Counted from the first letter of the stretch, positions 9,806 through 18,862 are shown. The stretch is 45,931 bases of DNA from an uncultured Holophagaceae bacterium (GCA_903843705.1 CAIMQW010000176.1:1-45931), one strand, 5' to 3'. Program-made: numbers and translations. Notes: a model not told the origin generated them from the letters alone.

Positions 9806-10612
9806 ATGAGAGTTCTGCCGATCGCCCTCTTTCTAACCGCCAGCGCGGCCTTTGCCCAGTTGGGCGCACCCTACGTGGCCCCGGCAGGACCGGAGCGAAC
9901 CTGGACCCTGGGGGCCCAGACCTTCGGACCCACGATGACGGGCCACTTCCAGGGCAAGCAGGATGGCCAGCCCATCCTGGTGGATCTGGACGCGGACCTC
10001 GGCCTGGGCAAGGACAAGGCCACGGCGGGTTTCTTTGTGGACTACCAGGGCCCCCGCTTTGCCTTCCAGGTCTCCAACGGCACCACCGAGTACAAGGGTG
10101 ACCGCGTGGTGAACCGGCTCGTGACCATCAACGGGACGACCTATTCCATCGGCAGCCGGGTCCAGTCCCAGGTCAAGCTCGCCGCTGTGGATGGCACCTG
10201 GACCATCAAGTTCGTCAGCGACCCGGCCGGTTGGCTGGGTCTGGACCTGGGGGTCAAGTCCTGGACCCTCGACATGGATGCGGCGGGCACCTTGCCGCTG
10301 CCGGCGCCCCAGACTCCGACCACGGCCAGCACCCGCGTGACGGCCCCCATTCCGCAGATCGGTCTGTCCGGTGGCACCCGCGGCTACAACGGCGCCGCGG
10401 AAGCCAAGGCCTACGTGCACTACCTGACCTACAAGCAGGCCAAGTACACGCTGGTCGGCGCGGATGTCCGCGTGTTCCCCGTCAAGTGGTTCGGCCTCCG
10501 GGCCTTCTACGAGGGCGGCAAGTTCGATGTGCCCAAGGGATCCGTGAAGGATGACCTGGAGTTCGTGCTGGAGTGCAAGGGCGTCGGACTCGGTGCCGTG
10601 GTGCGGTTTTAA
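9806..10612 (+). CDS. Exported outer-membrane-barrel-like protein
   Basis: The 268-residue product has a clear signal peptide (about 1-18, ending ASAAFAQ) and a GGAGG ribosome-binding site before the ATG. The mature part alternates polar and hydrophobic residues in strand-like stretches (FFVDYQGPRFAFQVS, KAYVHYLTYKQAKYTLVGADVRVFP) and ends in VVRF, a terminal Phe typical of outer-membrane barrels recognised by the BAM machinery. I do not recognise the family. It lies 59 bases after the E1 gene and may share its transcript. A small barrel without enzymatic motifs is the best reading; passenger or transport function is unknown. Confidence 0.75.
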   Translation: MRVLPIALFLTASAAFAQLGAPYVAPAGPERTWTLGAQTFGPTMTGHFQGKQDGQPILVDLDADLGLGKDKATAGFFVDYQGPRFAFQVSNGTTEYKGDRVVNRLVTINGTTYSIGSRVQSQVKLAAVDGTWTIKFVSDPAGWLGLDLGVKSWTLDMDAAGTLPLPAPQTPTTASTRVTAPIPQIGLSGGTRGYNGAAEAKAYVHYLTYKQAKYTLVGADVRVFPVKWFGLRAFYEGGKFDVPKGSVKDDLEFVLECKGVGLGAVVRF

Positions 10613-10771
10613 AAATTCTGAACTTCCCTAAAAAAAGAGATAGACGAAGCCGATTCTGTCATGCTGATTGCCGTGACCCGCCAAGGGCGGACCTCACATA
10701 TACGCTTTGACGGCCTTGTCTGGGGAAAGTCATCGCATCATCATCACCAGACTATCTGCAGGAATACCGTC
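10613..10771 (+). promoter_or_regulatory. Long 5' region of the cold-shock gene
   Basis: The 159 bases before the cold-shock ATG are less GC-rich than the coding DNA and include a CCGCC/GGCGG hairpin (10678-10682 with 10686-10690), a TATA-like CACATATAC (around 10695-10704) and a ribosome-binding AGGA about nine bases before the ATG. Long structured leaders are known for csp genes, where they control translation with temperature; that this one does so is inference. Confidence 0.45.
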
Positions 10772-10975
10772 ATGGCTCAAGGCACTGTCAAGTGGTTCAA
10801 CGCCGAGAAGGGCTTTGGTTTCATCACCCCCGATGAGGGCGGCGCTGATCTCTTCGTCCACCACACCGCTATCCAGGGCGGCGGCTTCCGCACGCTGGAC
10901 GAGAACCAGCGCGTCAGCTTCGAAGTCGCCCAGGGCCAGAAGGGCCCCCAGGCCACCAACGTCCAGAAGCTCTAG
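10772..10975 (+). CDS. csp: Cold-shock protein (CspA family)
   Basis: The 67-residue protein is a single cold-shock domain. It has RNP-1 (KGFGFI, about residues 14-19) and RNP-2 (DLFVHHTAI, about 27-35) that bind single-stranded RNA or DNA as an RNA chaperone. The second RNP motif keeps the aromatic and His residues. The end ([10 protein letters not shown]) matches the family's usual C-terminus, and the length is normal. The start is the ATG at 10772, giving [10 protein letters not shown] at the N-terminus. It is a single-gene unit closed by a strong terminator at 10994-11021. Confidence 0.97.
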   Translation: MAQGTVKWFNAEKGFGFITPDEGGADLFVHHTAIQGGGFRTLDENQRVSFEVAQGQKGPQATNVQKL

Positions 10976-10993
10976 AGCCTCTGCAAGCCAAGG

Positions 10994-11021
10994 AAAAGGC
11001 GGCCTTAGGGCCGCCTTTTTT
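10994..11021 (+). terminator. Rho-independent terminator of csp
   Basis: GGCGGCC (10998-11004) pairs perfectly with GGCCGCC (11009-11015) around a TTAG loop. The stem is preceded by AAAA and followed by six T residues (11016-11021). It lies 19 bases past the csp stop codon. Confidence 0.93.
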
Positions 11022-11083
11022 GGGTTCTTCCGGGATGTCTGGGAATGCCAACTCACCATGGGCTCATCCAGCCCGTGGGGGAA

Positions 11084-11200
11084 GGGCAACAACCCTCGCA
11101 GAGGATGCGGAGAGGGCTGAGGTTCGCAGAGAACAGCAGGCACGCGACAGCCCTCAGCGCCCCTCCGCTCCCCTCGTCTTTTCTCTGCGAGAGTGTTTGC
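11084..11200. repeat. Dispersed inverted-repeat element, copy B
   Basis: Arms CTCGCAGAG (11095-11103) and CTCTGCGAG (11183-11191) are perfect. The pairing continues imperfectly outward (GCAACAACC against GTGTTTGC). The interior carries GCGGAGAGGGCTGAGG and AGCCCTCAGCGCC, which also pair in part. The ends match those of copy A at 141-255 (consensus AACTCTCGCAGAGG), with a diverged interior. Like copy A it sits between a terminator or free end and the 3' end of a minus-strand gene. Confidence 0.7.
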
Positions 11201-11229
11201 TTTTCCCTGAGCGTGCGGAAAGATAAAGG

Positions 11230-11574
11230 CTAGTGGTGCCCGTGGTTGTCCACCGGGGCGGCCTTGCCGATGAACTCGGCCTTCCGGCCCAGGAAGATGA
11301 CCCAGAGTCCGTAGCCGACCAGGCTGGCCACACCCACGGCGAAGAAGCCCGGCAGGGCCTTGGCTAGGCCCGGATTTCGGAAGCTGAGCAGGCCCAGGCC
11401 CGCGCCGAAGAGCCCGACGAGGATCAGCAGCAGACCCCAGCGGCTCGCAGCCACGGGATTCTGGGCGACCTCCTCGGGCAGGGTGCCGAGGGGATTCTTT
11501 ACCTCACCGGCCACGTGGGTGCCCTGGAAGAGGAGGACGGCAGAGAGGACGAAGTAGAACACCAGGAAGATCAT
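11230..11574 (-). CDS. Hypothetical three-helix membrane protein, His-rich tail
   Basis: I do not recognise this 114-residue protein. It has three hydrophobic segments (about 1-17, 46-66 and 76-97) and ends in DNHGHH, a short His-rich tail that could bind a metal. The ATG at 11572-11574 has GGAG seven bases upstream; an earlier in-frame start would run through the AT-rich regulatory gap and is unlikely. It is transcribed divergently from the regulator at 11727, and the operator-like repeats at 11660-11709 lie between the two genes, so both may be controlled by that regulator. The link to efflux is inference from position. Confidence 0.72.
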   Translation of the reverse strand: MIFLVFYFVLSAVLLFQGTHVAGEVKNPLGTLPEEVAQNPVAASRWGLLLILVGLFGAGLGLLSFRNPGLAKALPGFFAVGVASLVGYGLWVIFLGRKAEFIGKAAPVDNHGHH

Positions 11575-11659
11575 GGGCGGTCTCCAGAAGCTCCAGGATC
11601 GCATGAATGCTGGATTTGTGGGACCGGAAGCCGATTCTGAAATTCGGGACTTGACTGAT

Positions 11660-11709
11660 TCAATCGATTGATTAACCTTAAAAAACGGCATTGATCACTC
11701 GATTGATTA
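11660..11709. promoter_or_regulatory. Tandem operator candidates for the TetR-type regulator
   Basis: A perfect 12-bp palindrome TCAATCGATTGA (11660-11671) lies within a 15-base motif (11660-11674) that recurs with one mismatch at 11695-11709, 35 bases downstream. The region is AT-rich against a GC-rich background and sits between divergent start codons. Palindromic pairs of this kind are usual TetR-family sites, so I infer binding by the adjacent regulator. A TTGACT at 11651 could be a -35 element. Confidence 0.72.
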
Positions 11710-11726
11710 TCACCCTTGAGGTCCCC

Positions 11727-12401
11727 ATGGTTGCCCCCTTGCTACCCAACGACACCCGCTCCCGGCTTATTGAATCTGCCATCCTCCACTTCGCCGCCAA
11801 AGGCTACGACGGCACGGGCATTCGTGAGATCGCCAAGGGCGCCCAGGCCAACTCGGCCCTGGTGGCCTACCACTTCTGCGGCAAGGAGGGCCTCTACCTG
11901 GAAGCCCTAAAGGCGGTGTTCTCCCGCAAGACCTCGCCCCTGACCGGTCTGAAACACCCTCTTCCCGCTGGCGCACCCGGGGCCAGGGAGGCGGCCTTGG
12001 AAGGGCTAGAAGCCTACCTCCGGGCCTTCATCACCGAGCTGATGTCCTGCGACGCTCTGGATCCCGTGGGTGAGGCCGCCATGGTGCTCATGGCCCGGGA
12101 GATGCAATCCCCCAGCGAGGCCTCGGCGCCGGTGCTGATGGCGCACATCGAGCCTTATGTGACCTACCTCATGGCCTGCCTGTCCCTCCTGCGCCCGGAC
12201 CTGGACGAGGAGGCACTCTTCCTCATGGGCAACAGCATCCAGGGGCAGGTCCTGCACTTCCGAAACTCCCTGGGGATCATCCGCCTGCTTCGGGGTAACC
12301 CGGCCTTCCCCGAGGATCTGGAAAAGCTCATCCAGCACTTTATCGACTTCAGCCTGCGGGGACTCGGCGTCCCTGAGGCCTTTCCGCAGCCGAGGAACTG
12401 A
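11727..12401 (+). CDS. TetR-family regulator, CecR-like
   Basis: The 224-residue protein has an N-terminal TetR helix-turn-helix (about residues 10-55: RLIESAILHFAAKGYDGTGI, then AYHFCGKEGLYLEAL). The C-terminal ligand-binding half resembles the CecR (YbiH, DUF1956) type, with MAREM and a helix set around residues 110-190. Members usually repress an adjacent efflux operon and release DNA on binding a drug or metabolite. The ATG at 11727 follows GAGG; an upstream TTG frame would cross the operator motif. Its stop is one base before the outer-membrane gene, so it is the first gene of the efflux operon and probably autoregulated. Confidence 0.9.
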   Translation: MVAPLLPNDTRSRLIESAILHFAAKGYDGTGIREIAKGAQANSALVAYHFCGKEGLYLEALKAVFSRKTSPLTGLKHPLPAGAPGAREAALEGLEAYLRAFITELMSCDALDPVGEAAMVLMAREMQSPSEASAPVLMAHIEPYVTYLMACLSLLRPDLDEEALFLMGNSIQGQVLHFRNSLGIIRLLRGNPAFPEDLEKLIQHFIDFSLRGLGVPEAFPQPRN

Positions 12402-12402
12402 C

Positions 12403-13698
12403 ATGCTCCTGCTCTCCCCACCCACCCTCCAGGCACCGCCACCCGCGGCGGCCGCGCCCGTTTCCCTGGACCTGACCGCCGCCCTCAGCCGCGCCCGGGA
12501 TGAGAATCCGATGCTCCGCGCCGCGAAGGCCCGGGTAGAGGAGCGCCGGGGCCTCATCACCACCACCCGCGCCGACGCCCTGCCGCAGCTCTCCCTCATT
12601 GGGGACTTTACCCGCACCCGGGACGTCTCCATGCTCAACAGCAGCTTCGCGGACCTGGCGCCACAGTTCGGCTTCCCCGTCTCGAGCCTGGTGGGTGCCC
12701 GCAGTGTCTACACCAGCCAGGCCAGCCTCACGCAGCCGCTCTTCTATTGGGGCAAGCTGGGCACCGCCGTGGACATCGCCCGCATGGGCGAGACCGAAGC
12801 CACCCTGGCCTACACGACCTCGGAGCTGGACGTACTGCACGGAGTGGCCAAGGCCTACCTGGGCGTGCTGGTGGCCCGGGCCGAGCGCGAGGTCATCGCC
12901 AGCCGCCGCCGCACCGCCGAGCAGTTCGTCTCAGATGTGAAGGCGAAGCTGGAGGCCCAGACCGCCACGGAGCTGGACCGCATCCGCGCCGAGAGCGAGC
13001 TCCTGGCGGTGATCCCCGAGTCGCTACAGGCCGACGCGAACCTGCAGCGGGCCCTGGAGATCATGAATGGCCAGTTGGGCCTGGATCCCAGGGCTTCTCT
13101 CAGCCTGGTGGAGCTGGGCCGGCCCGAGGCCGCCACTCGGCCTGCCGGCGCCGAGCGCAGCGAGCTGGCCCAGCTCAAGCAGCAGGAGGCGATGTACCGC
13201 GCCAACGAGAAGATCATCACCTCGGACCTGCGGCCGAAGTTCGACCTCAACGCCACCTACGGCTACCAGGCCGCCAAGACCGACAACCTGTTCAAGGAGC
13301 CCTACGACACCTGGCGGGTGAGCGTCACCATGAAGTTCCCGGTCTTCGACGGGCTGCGCAGCTCCGGCAAGCGGGCCCAGAACACGGCCCAGCTCGAGCA
13401 GGTGAAGCAGGTCCGCATCGACCGGGAGCGGACCATCGCCATCGAGCAGAGCACCGCCGACCGCGAGCTGGAGAAGGCTGCAGCCATGGACGAGGCGGCC
13501 CGCCGCGCGCACGACGCCACGGTGGAGGCCCTGCGCATGAGCCGGGAGTCCTTCGACCTGGGCCTCATCACCTCGCTCGATCTCCTGCAGGCGGAACGCA
13601 CGGAACGCCAGGCCGAGAGCCAGCGCCGCCGCGCCGAGCTGGGCCTCTGGTCCGCCCGCTTCGACCAGCGCCGAGCCCTCGGCCTGCCCCCTCTCTGA
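12403..13698 (+). CDS. TolC-family outer-membrane efflux channel (first set)
   Basis: The 431-residue protein has the two long coiled-coil repeats of outer-membrane efflux proteins. Features include DLTAALSRARDENPMLRAAKARVEE near the N-terminus, a strand region with ASLTQPLFYWGKLGTAVD near residues 105-125, and GLITSLDLLQAERTERQAESQRR near the end. It forms the trimeric exit duct of a tripartite pump. The N-terminus (LLLSPPTLQAPPPAAAAP) is a weak signal peptide, short on hydrophobic residues, so the true start may differ or export may rely on an unusual leader. It begins one base after the regulator's stop and is followed 43 bases later by the adaptor gene. Confidence 0.92.
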   Translation: MLLLSPPTLQAPPPAAAAPVSLDLTAALSRARDENPMLRAAKARVEERRGLITTTRADALPQLSLIGDFTRTRDVSMLNSSFADLAPQFGFPVSSLVGARSVYTSQASLTQPLFYWGKLGTAVDIARMGETEATLAYTTSELDVLHGVAKAYLGVLVARAEREVIASRRRTAEQFVSDVKAKLEAQTATELDRIRAESELLAVIPESLQADANLQRALEIMNGQLGLDPRASLSLVELGRPEAATRPAGAERSELAQLKQQEAMYRANEKIITSDLRPKFDLNATYGYQAAKTDNLFKEPYDTWRVSVTMKFPVFDGLRSSGKRAQNTAQLEQVKQVRIDRERTIAIEQSTADRELEKAAAMDEAARRAHDATVEALRMSRESFDLGLITSLDLLQAERTERQAESQRRRAELGLWSARFDQRRALGLPPL

Positions 13699-13741
13699 TC
13701 TCCTGACCATCGGTCCCAAGACTCTGAATAAGGAACACGAT

Positions 13742-14854
13742 ATGCGCGCCAATACCCTCCTCTACATCCTGGTCCCGGTAGTCCTCATCGCCGGCGCCGC
13801 CACCTACCACCGCACCCAGCGCAACACCGAGCTGAACCACCAGACCAAGGTCAAGGCCGAGGGCCTGCTGGCGGTGACGCTGGTGCCGGTGGAGGAACAC
13901 GCGTTCCGTCCCGCCGTGCCCTTCACCGGCAACCTGCTGGCCGTGAACCGCGCCGAGCTCAAGGGCGAGGTCACGGGCCGCATGACCCGCGTGGTCGTCC
14001 AGGAAGGCGACACGGTGGCCGCCGGCGCCCTGCTGGGTGCCCAGGACGAGGACGACTACCTGCTGGGCGTGCAGGCCGCCGAGGCCCAGCTGGCCCAGGC
14101 CCGGGCCCAGGCCCTGCAGGCCCAGCGGGACAATGACCGCGCCATCTCCCTGCTGGAGAAGCGCAGCATCACCAAGCAGTCGGCCCAGCAGGCCGAGACC
14201 GCCTCCAACGCCACCCGGGCCGCCGTCCAGGCGGCGGAGAGCAATCTCGGTCTCGCCCGGCTCCGCCTGAAGAAGGCCCGCATCGTGGCGCCCTTCGCGG
14301 GCCAGGTGGCCCGGCGGCTGGTCCAGCCCGGCGAGATGCTCAACCCCGGCCAGGCCGCCTTCGAGGTGGTGGACAACCGCAAGCTGGAGATCCAGGCCAA
14401 CCTGTCGGCCGAGGTCATGGGGCTCGTGAAGCCTGGGCTTTCGGTCACCTTCCGCACGGCCGGCATCGGCCACCCGGTGGCGGGCACGCTGACTCAGGTG
14501 AGCCCCTCCCTGTCGGCGGACGGGCGCACCCTGCGCGTCCGAATCGAAGTCCCGAATGCCGACGGCCAGCTCAAGGGCGGCCTCTTCGTGGAAGGCGTCA
14601 TCCTCGGCCAGGGCGAGGTGAAGCTGCCCGCCCTGCCGGCCACCCTCCTCAAGGCCGAGAGCGGCGACGCTGACCTTTTCGTGGCCCAGGAGGGCGTGGC
14701 TCATCGCCGCAAGGTGTCCCTGGGGGTCGAGCAGAACGGCTTCCGCCCCGTCCAGGGCCTAGCTCTGAAGGACATGGTCATCGACGGCGGCAAGGACCTG
14801 GTGGGCGAAGGCACCCGCCTGCAGGTCATGACCACGCCTGCGGGAGGGAAGTGA
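13742..14854 (+). CDS. RND efflux periplasmic adaptor (first set)
   Basis: The 370-residue protein is a membrane-fusion protein. An N-terminal hydrophobic segment (about residues 6-22) anchors it or acts as a signal. It continues with a barrel-sandwich half (AELKGEVTGRMTRVVVQEGD), an Ala/Gln-rich helical hairpin (about 95-165), the second half (ARIVAPFAGQVARRLVQPGE), a beta-barrel and a membrane-proximal domain. It would bridge the RND pump and the TolC-type channel. AAGGA precedes the ATG. The stop codon is one base from the pump gene's ATG, so the two are coupled. Confidence 0.94.
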   Translation: MRANTLLYILVPVVLIAGAATYHRTQRNTELNHQTKVKAEGLLAVTLVPVEEHAFRPAVPFTGNLLAVNRAELKGEVTGRMTRVVVQEGDTVAAGALLGAQDEDDYLLGVQAAEAQLAQARAQALQAQRDNDRAISLLEKRSITKQSAQQAETASNATRAAVQAAESNLGLARLRLKKARIVAPFAGQVARRLVQPGEMLNPGQAAFEVVDNRKLEIQANLSAEVMGLVKPGLSVTFRTAGIGHPVAGTLTQVSPSLSADGRTLRVRIEVPNADGQLKGGLFVEGVILGQGEVKLPALPATLLKAESGDADLFVAQEGVAHRRKVSLGVEQNGFRPVQGLALKDMVIDGGKDLVGEGTRLQVMTTPAGGK

Positions 14855-14855
14855 C

Positions 14856-17800
14856 ATGTTCCTCTCCGATTTCTCCATCCGACGGCCCGTCTTCACCGTC
14901 TGCATCATGCTGGCCCTAGTGGTGCTCGGCCTCTTCTCGGTGAAGGGTCTGGGCATTGAGCAGTTCCCTAACACCGACCTCCCCATCGTCACGGTCTCCA
15001 TCATCTATCCCGGTGCCAGCCCCGAGTCTGTCAAGCAGGACGTGGTCAAGCAGGTGGAAGAAGCGGTCAATCCTCTGGAGGCGATCAAGGAGATCAGCTC
15101 CACCAGCCAGGAGGGTCTGGGAACGCTCCTGATCCAGTTTCAGCTCGGCCGGGACATCGACAAGGCCCTGGAAGATGTGCGCACCAAGATCGGCCAGATC
15201 CGGCGCACCCTCCCGAACAACATCGAAGAACCCGTCATCTCCAAGTTCGACCCGGCCCAGCTGCCTGTGCTCTCGCTGGTGCTAAAGCCGGATGCGAAAC
15301 ACACGGCGATGAATGACCGGGAGCTCACCCGCATCGCCAATGACTTCCTGAAGCGACGCCTTGAGAACGTGAGCGGCGTGGGCAAGGTGGAAGTGGCGGG
15401 CGGCAGCACCCGGGAGATCCTCGTCCAGGTGGATCCCCAGGCCCTGGAATCCCGCGGACTCTCGCTGAATGCGGTCATGAGCACCCTGGGCAACGACACG
15501 ACGGCCATCCCCAGCGGCAGCCTGCTCCAGGGCCGGCGCGAGGTGTCCGTGAAGGTGGATGCCAAAGCAAGGTCTGTGGATGACTTCCGCCACGTGGTGG
15601 TGGGCAATAAGCTGGGCCGCCCCATCGAACTCCAGGAGGTGGCCACGGTGGTCGACGGCGTGAGAGAGCGCCGCAGCCTAGCCCGACTCGATGGCCGGGA
15701 TGTGGTGGCGCTGGAACTGCAGCGGCAGACGGGCGGCAACACGGTCGCCATGGTGACTGCGGTGCGAAAGACCCTGTCCAGCTTGATGCCAGAGCTGGAA
15801 AAGCAGGGTGTGGAGGTGGTGACGGCCCGCGATAACGCTCGCTTCATCTCCGACAGCGTGGATGACGTGAAAGTGTCCATCTACCTGGGTGGCCTGCTCA
15901 CGGTGATCATCGTCTTCTACTTCCTGAAGAGCTGGCGCTCCACCCTCATCACCAGCCTCACCCTGCCTGTGTCTGTGATCTCCACCTTCATCATCATGAA
16001 GGCCCTGAACTTCACCCTGAACACCATGACCTTGATGGGCCTTAGCCTGGCCATCGGCATCCTCATCGACGACGCGATCGTGGTCCGGGAAAACATCACC
16101 CGCCATGCCGAGATGGGCAAGGACCATGTCACCGCCGCTCGAGAGGGCACGGCCGAGATCGGCCCCGCCGTCATCGCCACCACCCTGTCGATCCTTGCGG
16201 TGTTCGTGCCCGTGGCCTTCATGGGCGGCATCGTGGGCAAGTTCTTCTTCCCCTTCGGCATCGTGGTGGCATTTGCCGTGGCGATCTCGCTGTTCGTGAG
16301 CTTCACCCTGGATCCCATGCTCAGCGCCGTCTGGCCGGATCCCGAGCATGAGCGCAGCGCCGATGCCCATGTCCACTACCGGGGCCGCAACCCGATCATG
16401 CGCAGCGTCGAGGCCTTCAGCCGCCTGCTGGACCGCTGGGAGATCGCCTACAAGGCCGCCATCGAATGGGCCTTCGGGCACCGGTGGACCGTCATGGGGA
16501 TCGGCTTCGGCAGCTGGGTGCTGGCCATGTCGCTCATCGGGCTGCTCGGCAACAACTTCATGCCCGACTACGACCGCGGCGACCTGGCGGTGAGCTTCAA
16601 GGCCGAGCCCGGCTCAAGCCTCCAGACCACGCGGCAGAAGGCCGAGGCCATCGAGGCCATCATCAAGGCCACCCCAGGCGTGGAGCTGGCGTACACCACC
16701 ATCGGCACGGGCCTCAACGGGACCATCAACTCCGGCAACATCTACGTGAAGCTGAAGGAGGGCCGCCGGCCCCATCACATCCAGATCCGTCGCCAGCTCC
16801 GGAATGCCTTCCGGGGCGTGCCCGGAGTCGAGACCACCGTGGGTACCGTCAACGACTTCGGCCAGCAGTCCCCCATCATGATCGCCGTTCAGGCCCCGGA
16901 CCGGGAGTCCGTGATCCGCGCCGTCCCCCTGGTCAAGGAGGCCCTGCGTTCCGTGTCCGGGGCCGTGGACATCGCCACGAGCCTGGACAGCGGCAAGCCT
17001 GAACTGAGGCTGGTGGTGGACCGCAAGGCGGCCTCGGACCTGGGCGTGAGTCCCTCCGCCGTGGCCCGAATGGTGCGCCCCCTCGTGGATGGTGAGAAGG
17101 TGGCCAAGTACGAGGACGAGACCGGCGAGCAGCGGGATGTGCGAGTGCGTCTATCCGACCAGGAGCGGCGCCTCTCGACCCAGTTGGCCAACCTGACCGT
17201 GGAGAGCACGAAGGATCTGGGGGGTGGAAAGCATCCCCTCATCCGCCTGAACCAGGTGGTGCGCTTCGAGGAGGGCATCGCCCCCGCCAAGCTGCAGCGG
17301 CACGACCTCATGGAGGAGGTGGAGGTCAACGCCAACTTTGAGGGGGCCACCCTCGGTGAAGTGAGCGCCGACGCCGCCAAGAAGGTCGAGGCCCTCAAGG
17401 CCAGCGGGAAGCTGCCCGAGGGCCTGCGGGTGGAGTTCCTGGGCCAGACCCGGGACAGCAAGGAGACCGCCGGCTTCATGGGCCAGTCCCTGCTCCTCGC
17501 CGTGTTCTTCATCTACTTTGTGCTGGCCAGCCAGTTCGAGAGCTTCAAACTACCCATCGCCATCATGGCCAGCCTGCCGCTGTCCATGGTGGGCATGGTC
17601 ATGATGCTGCTGGTCACCGGTGACAACATGTCCATGATGACCAGCATCGGCATGATCCTCCTGATGGGACTGGTGACCAAGAACGCCATCCTGCTGGTGG
17701 ACCACGCCCTGCATCTGGAGCGGGAGGAGGGCATCTCCCGGCGCCAGGCCATCATCCGCGCCGGCACCGTGCGGCTGCGGCCCATCCTCATGACCAGCTT

Positions 17801-18053
17801 CGCTATGATCGGTGGCATGCTGCCCCTCTTCCTGGCGCTGGGGGCGGGCGCGGAGATGCGCGCCCCCATGGCGCGAGCCGTGGTGGGTGGGCTCATCACC
17901 TCCACCCTGCTGACCCTCATCGTGGTGCCCGTTTTCTTCGAGATCGTCGAGGGGCTGACCCTGGCCAAGGGCCTAGCCTGGGCCCGCCGGCGCCTGGGGC
18001 TGGCCGAGGCGCCAGCCATCGAGCCTCCCCTGGCGGAGGCCCCTGATGTCTGA
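14856..18053 (+). CDS. RND multidrug efflux permease (HAE1 type)
   Basis: This 1065-residue inner-membrane pump has the duplicated RND fold: a first helix at about 10-30, a large periplasmic loop, six helices, then the same again. The proton-relay pair D405/D406 is present in GILIDDAIVVRENI, and the repeat half has GLVTKNAILLVDHALHLE. HAE1 pumps expel hydrophobic or amphiphilic drugs from the inner membrane or periplasm using proton antiport. It sits between its adaptor (one base gap) and the nitroreductase gene, which overlaps its 3' end by eight bases. Relatives of the MdtB/MexF or BepE kind are similar in organisation. Substrate is unknown; the downstream nitroreductase hints at nitro or quinone compounds. 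Confidence 0.95.
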   Translation: MFLSDFSIRRPVFTVCIMLALVVLGLFSVKGLGIEQFPNTDLPIVTVSIIYPGASPESVKQDVVKQVEEAVNPLEAIKEISSTSQEGLGTLLIQFQLGRDIDKALEDVRTKIGQIRRTLPNNIEEPVISKFDPAQLPVLSLVLKPDAKHTAMNDRELTRIANDFLKRRLENVSGVGKVEVAGGSTREILVQVDPQALESRGLSLNAVMSTLGNDTTAIPSGSLLQGRREVSVKVDAKARSVDDFRHVVVGNKLGRPIELQEVATVVDGVRERRSLARLDGRDVVALELQRQTGGNTVAMVTAVRKTLSSLMPELEKQGVEVVTARDNARFISDSVDDVKVSIYLGGLLTVIIVFYFLKSWRSTLITSLTLPVSVISTFIIMKALNFTLNTMTLMGLSLAIGILIDDAIVVRENITRHAEMGKDHVTAAREGTAEIGPAVIATTLSILAVFVPVAFMGGIVGKFFFPFGIVVAFAVAISLFVSFTLDPMLSAVWPDPEHERSADAHVHYRGRNPIMRSVEAFSRLLDRWEIAYKAAIEWAFGHRWTVMGIGFGSWVLAMSLIGLLGNNFMPDYDRGDLAVSFKAEPGSSLQTTRQKAEAIEAIIKATPGVELAYTTIGTGLNGTINSGNIYVKLKEGRRPHHIQIRRQLRNAFRGVPGVETTVGTVNDFGQQSPIMIAVQAPDRESVIRAVPLVKEALRSVSGAVDIATSLDSGKPELRLVVDRKAASDLGVSPSAVARMVRPLVDGEKVAKYEDETGEQRDVRVRLSDQERRLSTQLANLTVESTKDLGGGKHPLIRLNQVVRFEEGIAPAKLQRHDLMEEVEVNANFEGATLGEVSADAAKKVEALKASGKLPEGLRVEFLGQTRDSKETAGFMGQSLLLAVFFIYFVLASQFESFKLPIAIMASLPLSMVGMVMMLLVTGDNMSMMTSIGMILLMGLVTKNAILLVDHALHLEREEGISRRQAIIRAGTVRLRPILMTSFAMIGGMLPLFLALGAGAEMRAPMARAVVGGLITSTLLTLIVVPVFFEIVEGLTLAKGLAWARRRLGLAEAPAIEPPLAEAPDV

Positions 18054-18750
18054 GCTCGCCTTCTACGCCACCGTGGAGGCCCGGCGCACGGTCCGGAGCT
18101 TCCTGCTGGAGCCCGTGCCCCAGGAGGTCCTGGACCGGGCCCTGGACGCTGCCCGCCTGGCCCCCAGTTCCAGCAACCTCCAGCCCTGGGAGTTCGTGAT
18201 CATCCGGGATCCCAAGGTCCGCCTGGCCGCCGAGGCGGTCTGCCTGGATCAGCTCGCCGCCAAGACCGCGCCACTGCTCATCGCCCTGGTCGCCCACCAG
18301 GAGACCTGGCGGCGGAATCGGGACGAGATCCTCCGGGTCTTCGAGGTCCGGGGGGGCCTGCGGCCGAGCCAGGTCAGCTACTACCGGAAGCTCATCCCCA
18401 CCATCTACACCACAGGTCCCTTTGGCCTCCTGGGTCCGCTGAAGCGGGGGCTCTCGCGGGTCCTCTCCCTGTTCCGGGCCGCGCCCAGCTTCGGCTCCCG
18501 CACCGACCTGCGGATCGTGGCCCACAAGAGCACCGCCCTGGCCGCCGCCACCTTCATGCTCGCGCTGCGGGCCGAAGGCTACGATAGTTGCCCTCTGGAG
18601 GGCTTCGACCCCTGGCGGGCCAAGGCCCTCCTGGGTCTGCCGCGGGGCGCGGAGGTCTGCATGTTCCTGGCTGTGGGCAAGCGCGGCGAGCACGGCGTGT
18701 GGTGGGACCGGGTGCTCATGCCCCGGCACTGGGCCGTGCGCGAGCTCTGA
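18046..18750 (+). CDS. Nitroreductase-family flavoprotein
   Basis: The 234-residue product has the nitroreductase fold signatures: EARRTVRSF near residues 11-19 for FMN phosphate binding, APSSSNLQPWEFVI at about 39-52, and a late GLPRGAEVCMFLAVGKR. These enzymes reduce nitro groups, quinones or flavins with NAD(P)H. The middle (about 95-150) is a longer insertion than in small NfsB-type members. The ATG overlaps the pump gene by eight bases, so its product is made with the pump. This suggests chemical modification and export of the same compound, but that is inference. The gene ends the operon; a strong hairpin follows. Confidence 0.9.
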   Translation: MSELAFYATVEARRTVRSFLLEPVPQEVLDRALDAARLAPSSSNLQPWEFVIIRDPKVRLAAEAVCLDQLAAKTAPLLIALVAHQETWRRNRDEILRVFEVRGGLRPSQVSYYRKLIPTIYTTGPFGLLGPLKRGLSRVLSLFRAAPSFGSRTDLRIVAHKSTALAAATFMLALRAEGYDSCPLEGFDPWRAKALLGLPRGAEVCMFLAVGKRGEHGVWWDRVLMPRHWAVREL

Positions 18751-18783
18751 TTTGTTCTGACGAGCCAGAGAAAACGGATTCAT

Positions 18784-18822
18784 CTCAGCGCGGCCCGGGG
18801 CCGCGCTGAGGTGGATCTTTTT
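18784..18822. terminator. Terminator hairpin after the nitroreductase gene
   Basis: CTCAGCGCGGCC (18784-18795) pairs perfectly with GGCCGCGCTGAG (18799-18810) around a CGG loop. A T-run (18818-18822) follows after seven bases. The perfect 12-bp stem marks the end of the first efflux operon, 33 bases after its last stop codon. Confidence 0.8.
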
Positions 18823-18862
18823 CAGTCGAGCTGAACGAATCTTGAGGCACTCTGGAAGGTCC

